A stretch of 50,342 nucleotides of DNA from Acidovorax sp. CCYZU-2555 (GTDB lineage: Bacteria > Pseudomonadota > Gammaproteobacteria > Burkholderiales > Burkholderiaceae_C), in assembly GCF_018413525.1 (NCBI RefSeq), contig NZ_JAHCDD010000041.1, forward strand, positions 1 to 50,342, read 5' to 3'. A model generated the notes under the pieces. That model saw only the letters and a list, made by a program, of their open reading frames with translations, searched no databases and had not been told where the DNA came from. Of this stretch, positions 41,267 to 48,926 are shown piece by piece; within the stretch, counting starts at the first letter, position 1, and each line of letters opens with the position of its first letter. The position numbers and the translations under genes were made by a program.

Positions 41267-41504
41267 GGCCGGTATCCGGGCTGGCGGCACTGCATCCATC
41301 GCCTTCCCAGACGCTTGTTCAAGGCGTCCAGTGGCTATGTGGAGGGATGCTGAAAGCGCCGGGGCGCTTTCGTCCGTTTGACCGTTGCGGGGGCAGCGCA
41401 GGCCAGACCGGTGGGCGCGCCAGCGCTGGATCTCAGCGGCTGGGGGCTTGTGGGTCCTCCTGCTTCCCGTTGAACTGCGGCATGTGAACCACGCCGCGAG
41501 CACC
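41267..41504 (-). ncRNA. Cobalamin riboswitch (AdoCbl-type aptamer)
   Basis: Read on the minus strand from 41504 the conserved elements come in the right order. These are GGTGC at the 5' end, AACGGGAAGCAGGAG (about 41455-41469), the B12 box GCTGCCCCCGCAACGGT (41381-41397), AGCCACTGG (41328-41336), GGGAAGGC (41301-41308) and CCCGGATACCGGCC (41267-41280), which matches the 3' end of the btuB leader. Spacing and order fit the Rfam cobalamin family. It lies about 100 bases before the TonB receptor gene and should repress the whole operon when cobalamin is abundant. Confidence 0.9.
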
Positions 41505-41544
41505 AACGAACGGGATTCTAAGGGCAAGCGCCGAGCTCACGCCA

Positions 41545-42753
41545 TCACGCCCAGTCGGCAAACGGCGTCGGCCAGGTCGTCCAGACTTGCGCGCCGCAGG
41601 CCATCTCTTCATCGGTCAGCAGGCAATGGTCCAGGCGCGCGCGCAGCGCGGCTTCGTCCATGTCGATGCCGATCAGCACCAGTTCCTGGCGCGCGTCGCC
41701 CGTGCGCTGGTCCCATTTGTCGCGTATCAGCGCCACGGCCTGTGCATCCTCGGGCCAGTCCGTTTCGGGAACGGCCGCCCACCAGGTGCCCGCCGGGCCA
41801 TGGCGCGCGACGGCGCCGGCCTGGGACCACGAACCCGCGAGTGACGGATGGCTCGCGAGCCAGAAAAAGCCCTTGGAGCGCACCACGCCCGGCCATTCGC
41901 TTTCGACCAGCGCATGGAAACGCTGCGGGTGGAACGGCCGGCGTGCCCGGTAGACAAAGCTGCCAATGCCGTACTCCTCGGTCTCGGGAATATGCGTTCC
42001 GCGCAGCTGCTGCAGCCAGCCCGGCGCGCGCGACGCGGCCTCGAAGTCGAACAGACCGGTGTCCAGCACGCGCTCCAGCGCCACCTTGCCGAACTCGGCC
42101 AGCTCGATGCGCGCGCGCGGGTTGAGGCTTTGCAAAATGGCAAGCAGGCGCGCGCGCTCTTCGGCGCTCACCAGATCGAGCTTGTTGAGCACCAGCACGT
42201 CGCAGAACTCGATCTGCTCGATCAGCAGATCGACCACCGTGCGCTGGTCTTCCTCGCCCATCGACTCGCCGCGCGAGCGCAGGCTGTCGCGCGAGCTGTA
42301 GTCGCGCAGGAAGTTGCAGGCATCGACCACGGTCACCATGGTGTCCAGCCTTGCGACTTCGCCCAGGCTGCGGCCGTCCTCGCCTTCGAAGGTGAAGGTC
42401 TCGGCCACGGGCAGGGGCTCGGAAATGCCCGTGGACTCGATCACCAGCTGATCGAAGCGGCCGTCGCGCGCGAGCCGGTCCACCTCGATCAACAGGTCCT
42501 CGCGCAAGGTGCAGCAGATGCAGCCGTTGCTCATTTCGACCAGCTTCTCGTCGGTGCGCGACAGCTCGGCGCCGCCGGCGCGCACCAGCGCGGCGTCGAT
42601 GTTGACCTCGCTCATGTCGTTGACGATCACCGCCACGCGCCGGCCTTCGCGGTTGTTAAGGATGTGATTGAGCAGCGTGGTCTTGCCCGCACCGAGAAAG
42701 CCGGAGAGCACGGTGACGGGGAGTTTCTTGGGGAGCAGGGTGGGGGTGGGCAT
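41545..42753 (-). CDS. COG0523/CobW-family GTPase, probable metallochaperone
   Basis: G3E-family GTPase of 402 residues. The P-loop is [18 protein letters not shown], the metal-binding CxCC motif is [11 protein letters not shown], switch/Walker B is [12 protein letters not shown], and the guanine motif is VLNKLDLV. The C-terminal CobW_C domain is present. Family members deliver zinc or cobalt to client enzymes. It sits directly upstream of the cobalamin riboswitch, which hints at CobW-like cobalt handling. A Zur-like palindrome 68 bp before its start instead suggests a zinc-starvation (ZigA/ZagA-like) role. The two cannot be separated from sequence. ATG 42753 gives a normal N terminus. Confidence 0.9.
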   Translation of the reverse strand: MPTPTLLPKKLPVTVLSGFLGAGKTTLLNHILNNREGRRVAVIVNDMSEVNIDAALVRAGGAELSRTDEKLVEMSNGCICCTLREDLLIEVDRLARDGRFDQLVIESTGISEPLPVAETFTFEGEDGRSLGEVARLDTMVTVVDACNFLRDYSSRDSLRSRGESMGEEDQRTVVDLLIEQIEFCDVLVLNKLDLVSAEERARLLAILQSLNPRARIELAEFGKVALERVLDTGLFDFEAASRAPGWLQQLRGTHIPETEEYGIGSFVYRARRPFHPQRFHALVESEWPGVVRSKGFFWLASHPSLAGSWSQAGAVARHGPAGTWWAAVPETDWPEDAQAVALIRDKWDQRTGDARQELVLIGIDMDEAALRARLDHCLLTDEEMACGAQVWTTWPTPFADWA

Positions 42754-42820
42754 TGTGGTGTTCTTGAAAAAATGGGCTTCGAAAAGCCTGTGGACTGGTC
42801 GATGAATTTTTGCTTTAGTA

Positions 42821-42835
42821 CGTTATAACATAACA
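42821..42835 (-). promoter_or_regulatory. Zur-box-like palindrome upstream of the COG0523 gene
   Basis: On the minus strand TGTTATGTTATAACG matches the Zur consensus core TGTTATANTATAACA in all but three bases, keeping both TGTTAT and ATAAC arms with a 3-bp spacer. It lies in an AT-rich patch 68 bp upstream of the GTPase start, where a promoter is expected. Zur binding is inferred. Confidence 0.5.
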
Positions 42836-42932
42836 AATTATTTGAATTTTCAAGCAGCGGCAGCTTGCTGTCGGGTATCCGCGCTTGCGCCAATTCGGAT
42901 CCTTGGGGCAAAGGCTCAATGGGTGGTCTGTT

Positions 42933-42974
42933 TATTCCTTTGACGGAATATATCGCCGTGGCTATACTGGCGCC
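42933..42974 (+). promoter_or_regulatory. higBA promoter and operator
   Basis: TTGACG (42940-42945) and TATACT (42963-42968) are separated by exactly 17 bp, a near-consensus sigma-70 promoter. TATTCC (42933-42938) and GGAATA (42945-42950) form a palindrome over the -35, a likely binding site for the HigA-like antitoxin. The start codon is at 42975, six bases after the -10, so the transcript may begin at or next to the ATG. Confidence 0.7.
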
Positions 42975-43340
42975 ATGACATGGGATGTCGAGTACACCGA
43001 TGAGTTCGGCCTATGGTGGGCGGGCTTGTCTGAAGAAGAGCAGGAGTCGCTGGACGCTTCGGTGCGGCTTCTGGAGGCGCGTGGTCCCCAGCTGGGGTTT
43101 CCGCACAGCAGTGGTATCAACGGTTCCCGACACGGTCACATGCGTGAGTTGCGCACGCAGCATGAGGGCCGACCGTTGCGCACCTTGTATGCGTTCGACC
43201 CGCGGCGAGCGGCCATCTTGCTGATAGGCGGAGACAAGACGGGGCACGACCGGTGGTACGACGTCCACGTTCCCATCGCTGACCGACTCTACGATGAACA
43301 CCTGGAGCAGCTTCGAAAGGAAGGGCTGATCGATGGCTAA
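42975..43340 (+). CDS. higB: HigB/RelE-superfamily toxin (Gp49-like)
   Basis: Toxin of 121 residues of the phage-derived Gp49/HigB-like family (WDVEYTDEFGLWWAGLSEEE, GHMRELRTQHEGRPLRTLYAF, RRAAILLIGGDKTGHDRWYD). These are ribosome-dependent mRNA interferases. The Arg and Lys residues of the RTLYAFDPRR and GGDKTG segments are where active-site residues usually lie. It precedes and overlaps its antitoxin gene by 8 bases (ATGGCTAA), the reversed toxin-first order typical of higBA. No ribosome site is seen before its ATG, in keeping with a possible leaderless message. Confidence 0.88.
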   Translation: MTWDVEYTDEFGLWWAGLSEEEQESLDASVRLLEARGPQLGFPHSSGINGSRHGHMRELRTQHEGRPLRTLYAFDPRRAAILLIGGDKTGHDRWYDVHVPIADRLYDEHLEQLRKEGLIDG

Positions 43341-43671
43341 TAAATTTTCAAAACTGCGCCAGCAAATGTCGCCCGAGTCGCAAGCCCGCGCCGATGCCAA
43401 GGCGCAGGCCATTCTTGCCGAAATGCCGCTCAACGAACTGCGTCAGGCGCGCGGCCTGTCGCAGAAAATGCTCGCAGATGTACTCAACGTACAGCAACCC
43501 GCCATCGCCAAGATGGAGAAGCGCACGGACATGTATCTTTCCACGCTGCGCAGCCATATCGAGGCAATGGGCGGACAACTGGAGATCGTGGCCCGCTTTC
43601 CAGACGGCGCGGTAAGAATCAATAACTTTGCCGAGCTGGGAGGCAAGGAAACAGCGCCGCTCGACACTTGA
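43333..43671 (+). CDS. higA: HigA-like antitoxin, Xre-family regulator
   Basis: Antitoxin of 112 residues. The HTH covers about residues 35-75: MPLNELRQARGLSQKMLADV then LNVQQPAIAKMEKRTDMYLS. The C-terminal part (LRSHIEAMGGQLEIVARFPD) is the usual end of this family. It would neutralise the toxin and repress the operon at the TATTCC-N6-GGAATA palindrome. Its start lies inside the toxin gene, so translation is coupled. Confidence 0.9.
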   Translation: MANKFSKLRQQMSPESQARADAKAQAILAEMPLNELRQARGLSQKMLADVLNVQQPAIAKMEKRTDMYLSTLRSHIEAMGGQLEIVARFPDGAVRINNFAELGGKETAPLDT

Positions 43672-43707
43672 GAGTGGCAAGGGGTGAGGTCAGGGCGGCG
43701 ACATCTG

Positions 43708-44499
43708 TTATGGAAAATACGCGCGCGCCTGGTCCCATGCCGCCTGGCTGCGCGCCACCAGCAGGCCCGGCTTCTGCTCGCCCGGTCGATAGGCGCTGCC
43801 ATCAAGCCGGGCCACCACGCCGCCGGCTTCGCGCACGAACAGCGCTCCCGGCGCATGGTCCCAGGGCAGAACGCGCCAGTACAGCGCGAATTCGCTGTCG
43901 GCCAGCACCACCTGCGGATAGTCGTCGCCCGCGCAATTGCTGCCGGCCTGGAATGCCTGGCCGGGCGCGGTGCGCGCCAGGTGCTGCTTAAAGTCTTCGG
44001 GCAGGAAACGCGTCTTGACTATGCCTTGTCCTCGCAGCGGGCGAGTTTCGTCAGCGAACACACGCTGGCCATCGCGCCAGGCCCCGCCGCCCTTGATTGC
44101 GCAGTGCATGACACCGCTCAGCGGCTCCAGCATCCAGCTCGCCTGCGTCTCGCCGTTTTCCAGCAGCGCGAGCATCACCGAAATGGGGCCGGTTCCCGCG
44201 ATGAAATTGCCCGTGCCGTCGACGGGATCGAGCAGCCACACAAGCCCCTCGTCTATGCGCTCCATCAGTTCGGGCGTTGCCGCGCACTGCTCCTCGCCGA
44301 CGACGGTCGAGCCGGGCAGCAGCGCCTGCAAGGCGATGGTGAGTTGCGCCTCGACTTCCTGGTCGACCACCGTGACCCATTCGCCGGGCGATTTTTGCTG
44401 CGCGTCGCCGGCCTGGAGCTGGCGCCAGCGCGGCAGTATCAATTCCTTGGCCGCACGGCGCAGCAGCGGGGGGACCTGTTGCAGGGGAAGCTCTTTCAT
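43708..44499 (-). CDS. Inositol-monophosphatase-family phosphatase
   Basis: Mg-dependent phosphatase of the IMPase/CysQ superfamily, 263 residues. Metal-binding motifs are VVGEEQ, WLLDPVDGTGNFIAGTGP and, near the C terminus, LPWDHAPGALFVREAGG, all intact. Possible substrates are inositol phosphates, 3'-phosphoadenosine phosphates or sugar phosphates. The pattern FIAGTGPISVML and overall divergence from SuhB and CysQ leave this open. ATG 44499 is preferred over a TTG 12 bases upstream. It appears to be a host gene, GC-rich, flanked by two accessory modules. Confidence 0.88.
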   Translation of the reverse strand: MKELPLQQVPPLLRRAAKELILPRWRQLQAGDAQQKSPGEWVTVVDQEVEAQLTIALQALLPGSTVVGEEQCAATPELMERIDEGLVWLLDPVDGTGNFIAGTGPISVMLALLENGETQASWMLEPLSGVMHCAIKGGGAWRDGQRVFADETRPLRGQGIVKTRFLPEDFKQHLARTAPGQAFQAGSNCAGDDYPQVVLADSEFALYWRVLPWDHAPGALFVREAGGVVARLDGSAYRPGEQKPGLLVARSQAAWDQARAYFP

Positions 44500-44598
44500 G
44501 GCGGTGATCAATCAAGGCAGATATGTGCGGCGGATGGTACAGCCGTACAGATTAAGAGTGGCTAGCACGACCCAGCAAATCGAAGATTTGCGGTTGCT

Positions 44599-44637
44599 GC
44601 GAGGCGCGGCCGGCGAGGCGCGGCCGGCGAGGCGCGG
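44599..44637. repeat. 14-bp tandem repeat array (about 2.8 units)
   Basis: The unit GCGGCCGGCGAGGC occurs exactly at 44606-44619 and 44620-44633, with partial units on both sides. The same 14-mer with one change (final T) is found at 50314-50327 inside a REP-like element. It is a short GC-rich module apparently able to move or expand; mechanism unknown. Confidence 0.7.
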
Positions 44638-44847
44638 CGCGGCGCCGCAGGCCGTGCGAGTAGCACGACAAGGCGACGCAACGACGTAGCAAGGGTTGTG
44701 TTAGCCGTCCTAATGGCGTATCGCCGGAAGGACTGTTCTCACTTCCCCTCGGCTCCAGTCCGACAGATGCGCAGTCGAGCTTCACGCCATCGATGACTGA
44801 GGCGGAATGAAGTCCGGATAGACGAAAACTCACATGTTGGCGCATAA

Positions 44848-44865
44848 TCAACAAAATATTGTTGA
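44848..44865. promoter_or_regulatory. Palindrome in front of the AbiL-like operon
   Basis: TCAACAA (44848-44854) and TTGTTGA (44859-44865) are perfect arms with a 4-bp spacer, ending 15 bp before the ATPase start. It could be a repressor site or an RNA hairpin near the ribosome site (GAGAAA). Confidence 0.45.
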
Positions 44866-44880
44866 AAACAAGCGAGAAAA

Positions 44881-46074
44881 ATGATTCACACACTTCGCTT
44901 CTCGAATTTCTTCTCTTTTGCAGATGAAACCGAAGTATCTTTCGTGCTCGATGCGCGTTCAAAAGGCGAAGAGAGTGGTTTTTCATCTGTTGCCACCGAG
45001 CATCAACTGAGCAAACTGCTGGCCGTCGTCGGTCCGAACGGTGCAGGCAAGACCAACATCATCAAGGCGCTGGATTTCGTGTGCGGGTTTGTCACCAGTT
45101 CCTTTTTCATGGCGCCCGATCAAAGTCTGGCGGTGAGACCACACGCGCTGGACAGCAGTGATGCCAGCCATTTCGAGTTGGAGTTCGAGGCCTACGGCAA
45201 GCTGTACCGCTATGCATTGGCTTTGAACAGGGAACGCGTTCTAGCCGAATCCCTGCGGCTGAAGACCAGTCGCGCTTTCAGCACCCTTTTCAGCCGGACT
45301 TGGAATGAAGCCAGCGGCACCGAATCCATTCAGCAGCGCGGTTTCGGCTTACCGCAGAAGCAGGCAGAAAAAGTCAAGCCGCTGACATCGTTGATCTCTC
45401 TGGCCGAACAGTTTGGCGTGGAAGCCGCACATGCCGTCGTAGACGTGCTCAGTCGTCGGCACAGCAATGTGGCCGCCATTGGCCGTAAGGGTTTTCAAGG
45501 CGCTCCGGATGTGCTTGGCGCCGCAAAATTTTTTGCTGAAAGCGAGACATATAGGACCTCCATGGCAAGATTGCTGAACCAATGGGATTTCGGTTTGAAG
45601 GATGTGCGCCTAGAAACCATGCAAACCATGAGCGATGGCAAGGAAGAGGAAGTGCTCGTGCCTTTTGGCGTTCACAGCGATGGCCAAAGCGAGATGAGAT
45701 TGCCCATGTTTTTCGAATCCAGTGGCACGCAGGCGGCATTCGTAATGCTTGCCGACCTGCTACCCATCCTGGCGGAAGGCGGCACAGTGATGTTCGACGA
45801 ATTGGAATCCGACTTGCATCCGTTGATGCTCGAGCCCATTCTCAATCTATTCATCAGCGCCAAGACCAACCCGCACAATGCGCAATTGATCTTCACCAGT
45901 CATTCCGTGGAGATACTCAATCTTCTCAAGAAGGGCCAGATCATGCTGGTGGAAAAGAATGAGCGTTGCCGCAGTGAGGCCTGGCGCCTGTCGGATATGG
46001 AGGGCGTGCGGGCCGACGACAACTTCTACGCCAAGTACATGGCTGGGGCCTATGGCGCGGTGCCTATGCTGTGA
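44881..46074 (+). CDS. AAA/OLD-like ATPase of an AbiL-like (AbiLi) defence pair
   Basis: SMC/ABC-type AAA ATPase of 397 residues. It begins TLRFSNFFSFADETEVSF, with Walker A GPNGAGKT at 51-58, a signature-like FESSGTQ at about 278-284, Walker B GGTVMFDELESDLHP (Asp-Glu at about 306-307) and an H-loop FTSHSVEIL. This is the AAA_21/AAA_15-type ATPase found beside RloB proteins. A partner RloB gene starts 9 bp downstream, giving the two-gene layout of AbiL-type abortive infection systems. Visibly lower GC and different codon use than its neighbours suggest horizontal transfer. The phage trigger and mode of toxicity are unknown. Confidence 0.85.
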   Translation: MIHTLRFSNFFSFADETEVSFVLDARSKGEESGFSSVATEHQLSKLLAVVGPNGAGKTNIIKALDFVCGFVTSSFFMAPDQSLAVRPHALDSSDASHFELEFEAYGKLYRYALALNRERVLAESLRLKTSRAFSTLFSRTWNEASGTESIQQRGFGLPQKQAEKVKPLTSLISLAEQFGVEAAHAVVDVLSRRHSNVAAIGRKGFQGAPDVLGAAKFFAESETYRTSMARLLNQWDFGLKDVRLETMQTMSDGKEEEVLVPFGVHSDGQSEMRLPMFFESSGTQAAFVMLADLLPILAEGGTVMFDELESDLHPLMLEPILNLFISAKTNPHNAQLIFTSHSVEILNLLKKGQIMLVEKNERCRSEAWRLSDMEGVRADDNFYAKYMAGAYGAVPML

Positions 46075-46083
46075 GGTTTGTGT

Positions 46084-46599
46084 ATGGCGAAACGACCGCT
46101 GCGCAAGACCAACCGCACCGTCCTTATTGTCGTGGAAGGCGAGTGTGAGGAGGCTTTTGTCGCCCATCTCAAGAATCTCTACTACCGGCGTGGCATGCAA
46201 TTGTCGGTCAGCATCCGCAATGCGCATGGGCATGGCCCACAAGGCGTGATCGACAAGCTCAAGTCGGTTGCCAAGACAGCCGATTTCGATCATCGTGTTG
46301 CCGTGCTGGACGCCGATATTCCGCTCACGGTGGCCGAACTCACTTGGCTGCGCAGGGAAAAGGTCGAGACTATCGTTTCCAACCCCGCCATCGAAGCGAC
46401 CTTGCTTGCCATTCTTGGCAGACGCCCGCCAGCAGCCACCCCCCGATGCAAAACTGATCTGCTTCGGCACGCGCCAGGAGATCAGACAGATGCGCATTAC
46501 CATCAGCAGCACTTTCCGTTCGAGATTCTGGAGCGCGCGCGCGAAAGGGTTGCAGTTCTAGCCGCGTTGATCGCCGCGGTCAGCGTGCAGCAAGCTTGA
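46084..46599 (+). CDS. RloB-family TOPRIM-like protein (AbiLii-like)
   Basis: Partner of the ATPase, 171 residues. The start TNRTVLIVVEGECEEAFVAH holds the EGxxE motif, and RVAVLDADIPL the acidic DxD motif. SNPAIEATLLAILG has a further conserved Glu, giving a TOPRIM-like metal site. The C terminus PGDQTDAHYHQQHFPFEILE fits the family although the protein is somewhat short. RloB is the presumed nuclease or effector of AbiL/RloAB-type systems; its biochemical activity is not settled. ATG 46084 follows GAGG. It is lower in GC like the ATPase gene. The next gene, on the other strand, encodes a large recombinase. Confidence 0.8.
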   Translation: MAKRPLRKTNRTVLIVVEGECEEAFVAHLKNLYYRRGMQLSVSIRNAHGHGPQGVIDKLKSVAKTADFDHRVAVLDADIPLTVAELTWLRREKVETIVSNPAIEATLLAILGRRPPAATPRCKTDLLRHAPGDQTDAHYHQQHFPFEILERARERVAVLAALIAAVSVQQA

Positions 46600-46646
46600 A
46601 TCTTTTATGGGTGGCATCGCTGAATCTGCGCGAGAGCCTTGCGGTC

Positions 46647-48758
46647 TCAGACCGCCGCCTCGACCCCCAGCACCGCGGCCACGCGCGACGCCATGTCGGC
46701 CTTGACATAGATGCCCGTGGTGGAAATGTCGGCATGGCCCAGCAGCTGCTGCACCACGGCCAGGTCCTTGCCGCTGGAGCGCAGCGACTGGTGGGCAAAA
46801 GTGTGGCGCAGCCAGTGGGCCGAGGCCTTGAGAAAGTCGGTGTCGCCCGCGCCCGGCTGCTGCTGCACCTGGCGAAAGAAGTTCTTCAGCACGCCGTGCA
46901 GGCGCGCGGCCGACAGCGCGCCCGTGGCGTTGGTTTCGCGGCGCGCGTTCGAGGCCAGGTCGCCCAGCGTGCCCGCATTGCCCTGGGCCAGGCGCTCGTC
47001 GAGCACGCCCAAGAGCGGGCAGTCCTTTTTTTCCATGTCGGCGTAGCTCGCGAGCGCGCCCGATTCGATCAGCGCGAGCCGGTCCTGGTAGTGGACTTCA
47101 AGTGCCTGCAGCGTTTCGGGCTTGAGCGGCACCATGCGCTCGCGGTTGCCCTTGCCCGCGAAGCGCAGCGCCCAGATGTCGGACTCCATGTTGTCCAGGC
47201 GCACGCGCTCGATATGGCCCCAGGTCATGTTGACGGCTTCGGCGCGGCGCAGGCCCGCGGTCTGCAGCAGCAGGATGGCGGCGCGCAGCCGGCGTTTGAC
47301 GGCGCCATCGGTCATGTCCTGCAAGGTGGCGCGAATCGCCTGCAGCGCCTCGTTGGAGAACGAGCGCATCACGTCCATCTGCATGTCCTTGCGCTTGCTG
47401 CCGCGCACGCTGGCCACGGCATTGGCGTCGAGGTAGCCGCTCGCATGCCAGTCGCGGTACATGGTGGCGATGGCGCTCATGGTCTGCTGGATGCTCAGAT
47501 CGGCCAGCGGCCCGCGCAGCGGGCGCCAGTCTTCGGAGCCCTTGGTCACGGGCGCTTTCTGGCACCAGTGCGCGGGCGGCGCGCGCAGGAAGGCCTTGAA
47601 CGCGATGAAATCTTCTGTCGCCAGCGACGACAGCATGGTGCGGCGCTCGACCAGCGCCCATAGCACCAGCCGCTCGACCGCGCGCCGGTAGCTGTCCTGC
47701 GTCGCCGCCGATTTCTCCGACAGCGTCGCGAACCAGGCCTGCACGGCTTCGCGGTCGGTATGCGCCTTGAGGGTGTTGGGCCGGTGCGAACGAAAAAGCC
47801 CTTCGTCGCCCAGCAATTCCAGCGGCCAGGCGAGGGCGTCGAGCGGCACCACGCCGAAGATCTCGGGCGCTGCGCTGCCCAGGCGCGCGGGCAGCAGCGT
47901 GGCCTGGGCCGCGGGCGCGAACTCGGCGTAGATCATCTCCTGCGCGATGCGGTGGTGGATCTGCACGCCGATCGCCTGCTGGTGGTCGCTGAGCCACAGC
48001 AGCAGGCGCTGGGCGCGCGTGCGGCCCACGCCGGGCAGCTGCGCATGCCAGCGCCGGCCCTGCAGGTTGATCCAGCCTATGGCGTCGCGCAGCGACAGCA
48101 CGCCGTGCACGCGCAGCTTGGCGGCGATCGCGGCATCGAGCCACAGCGCCGTGGGGTCGTTGGGCTGGGGGTGCTGGGCCACATGGGCCTGGACCCAATG
48201 GATGGCTTCGAGCTTTTCGCGCAGGATCTCGGCGGCCGTGGGGCCGGCGCGCTGGCCTTGCTCGCCAAAGCGGTCGTCGAGCTGCTCGCGGTACAGCGCG
48301 ATCAGCTCCTTTTCGCTGAACATGTCTTCGGCAAAGCCTTCGGCGAATTCTTCGAGCGTGGGCAGTTCGGGCGTGGGCTGGGGCTGGGCCAGCAGTTGCG
48401 CCAGGACGCGCGTGCCCTGGGCGCGATCGGGAAAATTCTGCAGCGCCAGATGGATGCGCCGCTCCAGCAGGTCGCGGTAGGCCGCTGCCGCGCGCCTGTC
48501 CATGCTGCCCAGATGCAGCAGATAGCGATTGGCGGCGAGCTTTTCATCGACGCCCTGGATCACGGCGCGCATGAACGAGGTTTCGCTGGCCGAAATGCGC
48601 GAGCCCGCGCTGGCGATCGCCGCCTTGGAGCCCGGCGGGCGGCCGCGCCGGCGCGTGGGGCGCGCGGGCTCGCCCTGGGGCGCGGGGTCTTCTTCGATGT
48701 CCACGACCTGGAGGCGGTCTATGGGCGGGTCTGCAAAGGGGCCGTCGGGCAGGGGCAT
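46647..48758 (-). CDS. Large tyrosine recombinase/phage-type integrase with AT-hook-like motif
   Basis: Site-specific recombinase of 703 residues, much longer than typical integrases (350-450). The N terminus has an AT-hook-like RRRGRPPGSK at about residue 35, followed by about 270 residues resembling the DUF3701 integrase N-terminal domain. The C-terminal catalytic domain keeps the tyrosine recombinase residues: Arg in AGLRRAEAVNM (about 505), Lys in FAGKGNRERMVP, HWLRHTFAHQ (about 648) and the nucleophile Tyr in HADISTTGIYVKAD (about 682). The frame stays open upstream across the next gene's promoter, so ATG 48758 was chosen to avoid overlap; ATG 48830 or 48836 are alternatives. GC content is host-like. 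The role may be chromosomal rather than phage integration. Confidence 0.87.
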   Translation of the reverse strand: MPLPDGPFADPPIDRLQVVDIEEDPAPQGEPARPTRRRGRPPGSKAAIASAGSRISASETSFMRAVIQGVDEKLAANRYLLHLGSMDRRAAAAYRDLLERRIHLALQNFPDRAQGTRVLAQLLAQPQPTPELPTLEEFAEGFAEDMFSEKELIALYREQLDDRFGEQGQRAGPTAAEILREKLEAIHWVQAHVAQHPQPNDPTALWLDAAIAAKLRVHGVLSLRDAIGWINLQGRRWHAQLPGVGRTRAQRLLLWLSDHQQAIGVQIHHRIAQEMIYAEFAPAAQATLLPARLGSAAPEIFGVVPLDALAWPLELLGDEGLFRSHRPNTLKAHTDREAVQAWFATLSEKSAATQDSYRRAVERLVLWALVERRTMLSSLATEDFIAFKAFLRAPPAHWCQKAPVTKGSEDWRPLRGPLADLSIQQTMSAIATMYRDWHASGYLDANAVASVRGSKRKDMQMDVMRSFSNEALQAIRATLQDMTDGAVKRRLRAAILLLQTAGLRRAEAVNMTWGHIERVRLDNMESDIWALRFAGKGNRERMVPLKPETLQALEVHYQDRLALIESGALASYADMEKKDCPLLGVLDERLAQGNAGTLGDLASNARRETNATGALSAARLHGVLKNFFRQVQQQPGAGDTDFLKASAHWLRHTFAHQSLRSSGKDLAVVQQLLGHADISTTGIYVKADMASRVAAVLGVEAAV

Positions 48759-48926
48759 GCTGAATTTTTTACGGGATTCGATGCACGCATCATATATTTC
48801 CCGCGCTCCCTTAAACCGCTGCGCGCGCATAAACATATGCGAAAAACAAGCCACGCAATTTTGCGTATCGATATCAAATTCGGGACAAGCTTCCCATTTT
48901 TTGAAGCGGTACAGGGCGCAAGACAC
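48759..48926. other. AT-rich divergent promoter region between recombinase and monooxygenase
   Basis: This 168-bp gap is clearly richer in A and T than both neighbouring genes and should carry both promoters. The recombinase frame continues through it without a stop, but the reading is not protein-like and the AT shift argues for non-coding DNA. No confident -10/-35 pair was assigned. Confidence 0.45.

Larger units (their letters stand above)
44500..44880. other. Intergenic region (381 bp) with hairpin, 14-bp tandem repeat and palindrome
   Basis: No coding frame of note. It holds a perfect hairpin GCAAATC-GAA-GATTTGC (44575-44591), a tandem array of a 14-bp GC-rich unit (44599-44637), two copies of TAGCACGAC (about 44563 and 44661) and an AT-rich right end with the palindrome at 44848-44865 next to the defence gene. 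The change from GC-rich to AT-richer sequence across it suggests an insertion boundary. Confidence 0.5.

Noticed and set aside
38894-41353. 819-codon open frame antisense to the TonB receptor and BtuF genes
   Set aside because: Shadow frame; the minus-strand genes carry intact domains, signal peptides and a riboswitch.
44500-44880. Search for a tRNA gene or att site at the left border of the defence pair
   Set aside because: The hairpin and TAGCACGAC repeats do not form a cloverleaf, and no matching direct repeat was seen near 46600.
46084-46599. Suspected frameshift in the RloB gene because the protein is short
   Set aside because: The in-frame C terminus (PGDQTDAHYHQQHFPFEILE) reads as family-like, while the alternative frame does not, so the gene is taken as intact.
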